The notes under the pieces: model-generated
Database searches by the model: none
Told to the model about the DNA's origin: nothing
The model's input: only the letters and a program-made list of their open reading frames with translations
Source: Thermoplasmata archaeon
GTDB taxonomy: Archaea; Thermoplasmatota; Thermoplasmata; Thermoplasmatales; Thermoplasmataceae
Length of the DNA stretch: 9,419 nt
Assembly (NCBI GenBank): GCA_021826835.1
Contig: JAKAYH010000062.1
Span: 1 to 9,419 of the forward strand
Direction of reading: 5' to 3'
Shown here: one piece after another, positions 6,406-9,419 of the stretch
Layout of the letters: each line of letters starts with the position of its first letter
How positions within the stretch are numbered: the first letter of the stretch is position 1
Program-made: the position numbers and the translations under genes

Positions 6406-7944
6406 TCAGTCAAATCCCAAGTGCTTCATTTTTTGCTGTTTTCTATACTCCTGGGAATATCTTCCTAATGGGTAATCTCCCCTATCGCAGAACTTAATAA
6501 GCCTAGATAAGTTAGGATGGATCTTATCAATTTCTTCATAAAGTTTTATGGAAAAATTTCTCAGATCATAGTGCGCCTGTGGAGTGCTCCTCAATTCTAT
6601 GAAATATGCGAATTCTCTAAAATTACCGTGTATTAGAACTGGATGCTTGTATGCAAATGGAATCGTATATTGAGCTATGATTTTGTTTCTTGATAAGCTA
6701 ATGCTATTGAAAATATTCTTTGCTTCCTCCATGAGAGAGAGAAATTCTGTTCTCATAGCTTCCTCCGAAGAAATTACAGATGGAATATCATATCCAAAGT
6801 CAGGAGTAAGATGCTTCCTTAATATGGTGAACATTCTATGCCGTTGAAGGTCTCTGAAAGCGCCAAAATTAAGATTTGCTTCTACAGTATATCTAATCGA
6901 TTCAAATGACCTCGGAAGCTTGTCCCTTCTATTTTTTCTGGCATCGATTATCTTCTGAATGACTTCTTCTTTTTCTTTTACATTTAGATTTTTCACATAC
7001 TGCTCTATTTCAAGATATGAAGAATCATTTGAATAAAAGAAGTTTGTAAGAAGTTTATCAATGGCCTCTTTTTCATTTAAATCTGATTTTATTGCCATCC
7101 CGCATTGACCTGCGGGAAACTGCATTTGAACTTTTGAAATCTCAGAAAGTTTGATCCTGTAATTCGTCTGCTCCATTCCATGTTTAGAGATGGCAGACTG
7201 AATTATTTCCTGATATTCCGGTTCAAGTTCTTCATAAAGTCCCTTTGATATTGCTTTAGCCTCATCATTCCCTGACGCATTTAGTTTTTGAATAAGATTG
7301 ATAAATGCTCTTGTATTGCCAGATATGCCAATATTAGTTAGTGTTGATGCAGGAAGTACATAGCGCAAATCATCAAGTGCCCTTGCCCTAATTGCTGAAT
7401 CATACGATTTCTTTAAAATTTCCCGATCTGAAGTTGATGTTGCGTAGGATTCCTCTGGATATTTCTCTCGAAGCAATTTTAGAAGATTATCATAATTTTT
7501 TTCATAGAACAGAAAAAGCCTGTTGCAATAATCATCATAATCTGATCCTGTTTTCCCATTGAGACCAATAGATTCTGAATTCATGAAGAGAAATTTCCCT
7601 TTGTGCTTTTTGTCATAGCGAACATATCTTGACGATTTCTCGAGGTAAGATAGGCCAATCCTGGATTCTTCAATCAACTTAGCTGATATATTTGATATGT
7701 TTTGAATGGATAGTTGAACATTTACAAGCTCGGCAACAGATTCGTCTCCATATTCTAGGAAAACTCTCCTGTAAAAATCCTTGCCTCTTGACTCATTGTT
7801 CTCAAATTCCTTTGAATATAGTTCCCGGATATCCAATGATGATGTTCTGCTATACCTTGATAAAAGTGCCCCTCTGTCTAGCTGGCTTTCAAGATTTATA
7901 AGGAATATATTTTTATCAAAATTAGAAAAAGGTTTTTTTGGCAT
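6406..7944 (-). CDS. Double-domain ThyX-like protein (FAD-dependent thymidylate synthase family)
   Basis: 512 residues, about twice a normal ThyX (~220-250), made of two tandem ThyX-like halves (roughly 20-260 and 300-495). Canonical ThyX makes dTMP from dUMP with methylene-tetrahydrofolate and FAD, using the motif RHRxxSxNExSxRY. The first half has EYGDESVAEL (64-73), then S99-x-x-E102-x-S104-x-R106-Y107, but SRI (94-96) replaces RHR. It continues with a ThyX-like YVLPAST and GNTRAF region (195-214). The second half keeps RHR (368-370) but has lost S..E.S.RY (T373, R376, H378, T380). It also has NFREFAYFIELRSTPQAH (441-458), equivalent to the NxR...LR...AQ segment. Long ThyX-like proteins of this design occur in other prokaryotes, so the fusion is a real family rather than an assembly error. 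Whether it makes dTMP is unknown. The ATG lies 11 nt after the DUF35 stop and has no evident Shine-Dalgarno site, unlike its neighbours. Confidence 0.85.
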   Translation of the reverse strand: MPKKPFSNFDKNIFLINLESQLDRGALLSRYSRTSSLDIRELYSKEFENNESRGKDFYRRVFLEYGDESVAELVNVQLSIQNISNISAKLIEESRIGLSYLEKSSRYVRYDKKHKGKFLFMNSESIGLNGKTGSDYDDYCNRLFLFYEKNYDNLLKLLREKYPEESYATSTSDREILKKSYDSAIRARALDDLRYVLPASTLTNIGISGNTRAFINLIQKLNASGNDEAKAISKGLYEELEPEYQEIIQSAISKHGMEQTNYRIKLSEISKVQMQFPAGQCGMAIKSDLNEKEAIDKLLTNFFYSNDSSYLEIEQYVKNLNVKEKEEVIQKIIDARKNRRDKLPRSFESIRYTVEANLNFGAFRDLQRHRMFTILRKHLTPDFGYDIPSVISSEEAMRTEFLSLMEEAKNIFNSISLSRNKIIAQYTIPFAYKHPVLIHGNFREFAYFIELRSTPQAHYDLRNFSIKLYEEIDKIHPNLSRLIKFCDRGDYPLGRYSQEYRKQQKMKHLGFD

Positions 7945-7955
7945 TATTAAAACTT

Positions 7956-8444
7956 TTATGCTTTAGGGACGAAGTATACATCAGTTGGGTTCAGCTTCAG
8001 GTTTCTTCTGAATTTTGCCCTTATTGGCATGCCTATGTATAGATCCTCTGTGTCCACACCTATTATTCTGCTCATAAACAGGGAATCTACACCTTCGAAT
8101 TCTACCAGCACGAGATGGAATGGCGTTTCGTTAAGGAATGCTTCCCCGCCAAAATAGCAGGTGGTGTATGCATGTATCTTTCCCTCGTTTGGAAGCTTAT
8201 ACCATTCTGTTTCTGATCCGCATTCCATGCAGTGTCCTCTAGGGGTGGCATAGATGTAACCGCATTTCTTGCATTTGCTGCCTAATATTTCCTTTCTTCC
8301 AAGAGCTTTAAAGAACTCCGAATCCTGAGCATAGCTGTGTACGTAGTCAATTTCATAATGAGATTTGACTATGAGTGGATCGAAATTGTAAACCACTGTA
8401 CCATCCTGTGTTTCCTCCAGTTTAGCCTTTGGGTTTATTGTCAT
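7956..8444 (-). CDS. DUF35 zinc-ribbon/OB-fold protein, thiolase partner
   Basis: 162 residues with a rubredoxin-like zinc ribbon (C58-x2-C61, C72-x2-C75) followed by an OB fold (about 85-160). In archaea, proteins of this family bridge acetoacetyl-CoA thiolase and HMG-CoA synthase and help pass the acetoacetyl-CoA intermediate between them; others bind acyl-CoA in lipid metabolism. Direct coupling to the thiolase by a 4-nt ATGA overlap supports such a role here. Start: ATG at 8444 with GGAGG 7 nt upstream. The ribbon begins about 25 residues later than in minimal DUF35 proteins, leaving an N-terminal extension (1 to ~28) before the usual helix (EFFKALGRKEILG). Old annotations calling this family nucleic-acid-binding rest on the OB fold alone. 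The exact acyl-CoA pathway is inferred. Confidence 0.88.
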   Translation of the reverse strand: MTINPKAKLEETQDGTVVYNFDPLIVKSHYEIDYVHSYAQDSEFFKALGRKEILGSKCKKCGYIYATPRGHCMECGSETEWYKLPNEGKIHAYTTCYFGGEAFLNETPFHLVLVEFEGVDSLFMSRIIGVDTEDLYIGMPIRAKFRRNLKLNPTDVYFVPKA

Positions 8445-9419
8445 TTTACCGCCTCCATGACTGTTGCCGTAACATAAGTTCCGGTTCCAGCGTGACTGTG
8501 AATCAAGCCACGCTTTGCGTTGTTTATCTGCAAGGCCTCATCCTTGAAATGCTTTTTTATGGTTCTTTGAAGTTGCCAGAACATGAATACCGCTTGCATT
8601 ATACCTGTTGCACCAACAGGATGCCCGCATGCCAGTAAACCTCCTGAAGGGTTTACAGCAACTTTCCCCTTAAGATCAGCTTTGCCTTCCTCTACAAAAT
8701 GTCCTCCTTCTCCATATTTACATAAACCAAGGTCTTCATAAGTCTGAATCTCAGATGATGTATATGCGTCATGGAGCTCAACAATATCCAATTCTTCCAG
8801 AGGATCGGTTATACCTGCTGACAAATAAGCTTCCTTTGCCGCAGACCTTCCTGCTCTGAATGAATGTATTCCCGGGTATTTGAGATTCTTATAATCAGAT
8901 TCTGATTCATTTGGAAGAAGGATTACCTTTCCATGGGGTCTGTCTGCCAGTCTCATTGTGTCGGTTCCTGTTCCGATACCCTTAATAAGAACGGGATTGT
9001 CGCAGAGTTCAAACGCTTTCTCTTCATTTGCCAGAACTGCAACAGCTGCTCCATCTGACATTGCACAAACGTCAAGTCTGGTTAATGGATACGAAACCAT
9101 TGGTGAGTTTCTCACATCTTCCACTGTTATCTTCATCGGGCTTTGCGCATATGGATTGTGCAGAGCGTTTCCGTGATTCTTAACTGATACCTTTGCCAGC
9201 TGTTCAACAGTTGTTCCGAATTCGTGCATATGCCTTGTGGCCATCATTGCATAATATCCAGTATAGAATCCGCCAATTGGATAATCGAAATTTGTATCAC
9301 TTGCAAGGGCAATGAATTCATTTCCCTTCCATGTATTAACGTGAGACATTGTTTCAAATCCGTAAACAACACAAGTATTCATTCTTCCTGATGCAACTTC
9401 CTCTACGCCTGCTTGGAAA
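8441..9419 (-). CDS. Thiolase (archaeal/SCP-x type acetyl-CoA C-acyltransferase), 5' end outside window
   Basis: The frame stays open past the ATG at 9382 to the window edge, reading FQAGVEEVASGRMNTCVVYG. This is the conserved helix just after the nucleophilic Cys loop, so that ATG is internal and the N-terminal ~70 residues, with the catalytic Cys, are missing from view. In the 325 visible residues, HDAY is at 216-219, NPSGG at 256-260 and GHPVGATG at 265-272 with catalytic H266. The C-terminal position where biosynthetic thiolases carry a second Cys (CxGG) is H309 in HSHAGTG. The HDAY box also lacks the Cys of the HDCF motif of SCP2 thiolases. This is the archaeal DUF35-associated pattern. 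Likely activity is reversible condensation of two acetyl-CoA to acetoacetyl-CoA, feeding mevalonate; a degradative beta-ketothiolase remains possible. Confidence 0.9.
   Translation of the reverse strand, partial: FQAGVEEVASGRMNTCVVYGFETMSHVNTWKGNEFIALASDTNFDYPIGGFYTGYYAMMATRHMHEFGTTVEQLAKVSVKNHGNALHNPYAQSPMKITVEDVRNSPMVSYPLTRLDVCAMSDGAAVAVLANEEKAFELCDNPVLIKGIGTGTDTMRLADRPHGKVILLPNESESDYKNLKYPGIHSFRAGRSAAKEAYLSAGITDPLEELDIVELHDAYTSSEIQTYEDLGLCKYGEGGHFVEEGKADLKGKVAVNPSGGLLACGHPVGATGIMQAVFMFWQLQRTIKKHFKDEALQINNAKRGLIHSHAGTGTYVTATVMEAVK
8452..8456 (-). promoter_or_regulatory. Shine-Dalgarno site for the DUF35 gene
   Basis: GGAGG on the - strand, within the final thiolase codons and 7 nt before the ATG at 8444; it supports this start and independent translation of DUF35 despite the ATGA overlap. 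Confidence 0.65.

Noticed and set aside
9380..9382. ATG at 9382 as the thiolase start
   Set aside because: The frame continues to the window end with conserved thiolase sequence (VEEVASG), so this Met is internal.
1..9419. CRISPR array, transposon, tRNA or rRNA
   Set aside because: No regularly spaced repeats, transposase-like reading frame, terminal inverted repeats, cloverleaf or rRNA-like sequence was seen on either strand.

Overview
The window is a gene-dense, AT-rich stretch of an archaeal chromosome, most likely from the Thermoplasmatales (Thermoplasma/Ferroplasma/Picrophilus/Cuniculiplasma-type acidophiles). The best evidence is a 548-residue thermosome subunit that closely resembles, from memory, the Thermoplasma alpha subunit. 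Archaeal TATA/BRE-like promoter sequence, oligo-T terminators and GGAGG/GGTGAT ribosome sites agree with this. The genus cannot be named from the sequence alone.

Layout. On the + strand are the 3' part of an alpha-helical TPR-like gene (1-942) and, 2 nt later, a small intramembrane site-2-protease-family gene (945-1553). Everything else is on the - strand and converges on this pair at a 28-nt AT-rich junction with oligo-T stretches on both strands. Read 5' to 3' on the - strand, the genes are: a thiolase (5' end outside the window), a zinc-ribbon/OB-fold DUF35 protein (4-nt overlap), a double-domain ThyX-like protein (11 nt later), a 200-nt intergenic region with the thermosome promoter, the thermosome, a terminator, then sucC, sucD and argF packed as one operon.

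How the genes work together. Thiolase plus DUF35 is the archaeal arrangement for channelled acetyl-CoA condensation, classically with HMG-CoA synthase, for mevalonate and isoprenoid lipids. The ThyX-like gene relates to FAD-dependent thymidylate synthesis, but its active-site signature is divided between its two halves. The thermosome is the group II chaperonin. SucCD interconverts succinyl-CoA and succinate with nucleotide triphosphate. ArgF joins carbamoyl phosphate and ornithine.

Most of the window is ordinary housekeeping sequence. No mobile element, CRISPR array, tRNA or rRNA was seen. The points most worth following are the complementary decay of the two ThyX halves, the thiolase-DUF35-ThyX gene string, the unexplained sucCD-argF linkage, and paired 11-nt repeats upstream of the thermosome promoter. 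No gap between genes exceeds 300 bases; the largest is 6206-6405.
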